Of a stretch of 64,000 nt of DNA, positions 63,620 to 64,000 are shown piece after piece. Position numbers and translations under genes: made by a program. The first letter of the stretch is position 1; each line of letters begins with the position of its first letter. The stretch covers positions 7,738,327 through 7,802,326 of the forward strand of contig NC_064242.1 of assembly GCF_023101765.2 (NCBI RefSeq), read 5' to 3'. This DNA is from Spodoptera frugiperda (taxonomy: Eukaryota > Arthropoda > Insecta > Lepidoptera > Noctuidae). The notes under the pieces are model-generated. The model had not been told where the DNA came from and did not search any database. It was given only the letters and a program-made list of their open reading frames with translations.

Positions 63620-64000
63620 TTTAAGTACTCTTATTAGGTAGATATTCCTTTACTTTTTCTATCAAGTATTATTGTAAGTGCTTAGGTACGTGCATAGTAT
63701 TTTTCTTTAACAGGGTCAATATCAATTTTTGTGTTTTATTTCTGCTTACCACAATACATATTATGTATGACATGTAACCTATCGTATTAATTAAATTACA
63801 CAGCAAGTTTTGTATCTTTCATATCTTTATAAGACCTACATTTATCTAAACATATGTCATTTAAATATTTCATTTTATTTATCAACTTTATCCGCTGCAT
63901 GCAGATACGATTCGTATCTGTAGTTGCATTTATAATATAGATACAGTTTATAGGTACAATGTACACATTACTATGAACTATTGTTTCGCTCAATATAGGT
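63620..64000. other. AT-rich 3' flank
   Basis: No gene or repeat recognised in the last 380 bases. Confidence 0.5.

Overview
The window looks like nuclear DNA from a moth (Lepidoptera, probably a noctuoid). The evidence is AT-rich sequence, short spliced exons with GT-AG introns, many repeat families that I recognise as typical of moths (R1-type retrotransposon tails, RTE and jockey fragments, tRNA-derived SINEs, palindromic MITEs), and telomere-like arrays built on the insect unit TTAGG. The exact species cannot be read from the sequence. Gene density is low: three genes are well supported, one first exon and one small membrane ORF are tentative, and the rest is intergenic or intronic DNA filled with decayed mobile elements.

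Layout. 1-12.7 kb: gene-poor, with a 580-bp T/A minisatellite and scattered element fragments. 12.76-13.2 kb: a GC-rich island with a possible minus-strand first coding exon. 13.3-29.4 kb: gene-poor, with MITEs, a 5'-truncated RTE copy with a clear 13-bp target duplication and other remnants. 29.5-31.52 kb: a complete minus-strand five-exon gene for the ribosome assembly factor RPF2 (Brix domain, 315 aa). 31.6-38.5 kb: repeats only. 38.57-49.17 kb (plus): an SLC22-type organic ion transporter with a GC-rich 5' exon, a 5.9-kb first intron and four coding exons (about 490 aa). 61.76-63.37 kb (plus): a second SLC22-type transporter with three coding exons (476 aa). The two transporters are tandem paralogues sharing two splice positions; one intron position differs.

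The most unusual part lies between the two transporters. A 9,167-bp insertion (49,467-58,633) has hAT-like inverted ends and a perfect 8-bp target duplication, AATAGAGA, and it splits an older SINE. Inside are a fused gag/pol remnant of an R1-clade retrotransposon, a second R1-like copy with its own 14-bp target duplication, three arrays of an 11-bp telomere-like unit (TTAGG+TTTGGG; the main array has about 72 units), an inverted R1-like copy inserted into such an array, a second nearly identical copy of the hAT left end, and a decayed jockey reverse transcriptase split by a Helitron-like insert. It looks like a layered recombinant element that carries telomere-associated material to an internal site.

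Function. RPF2 acts in the nucleolus in 60S subunit assembly. The two transporters are predicted plasma-membrane carriers of the major facilitator superfamily whose substrates cannot be predicted here. No RNA genes, CRISPR arrays or bacterial genes were found.
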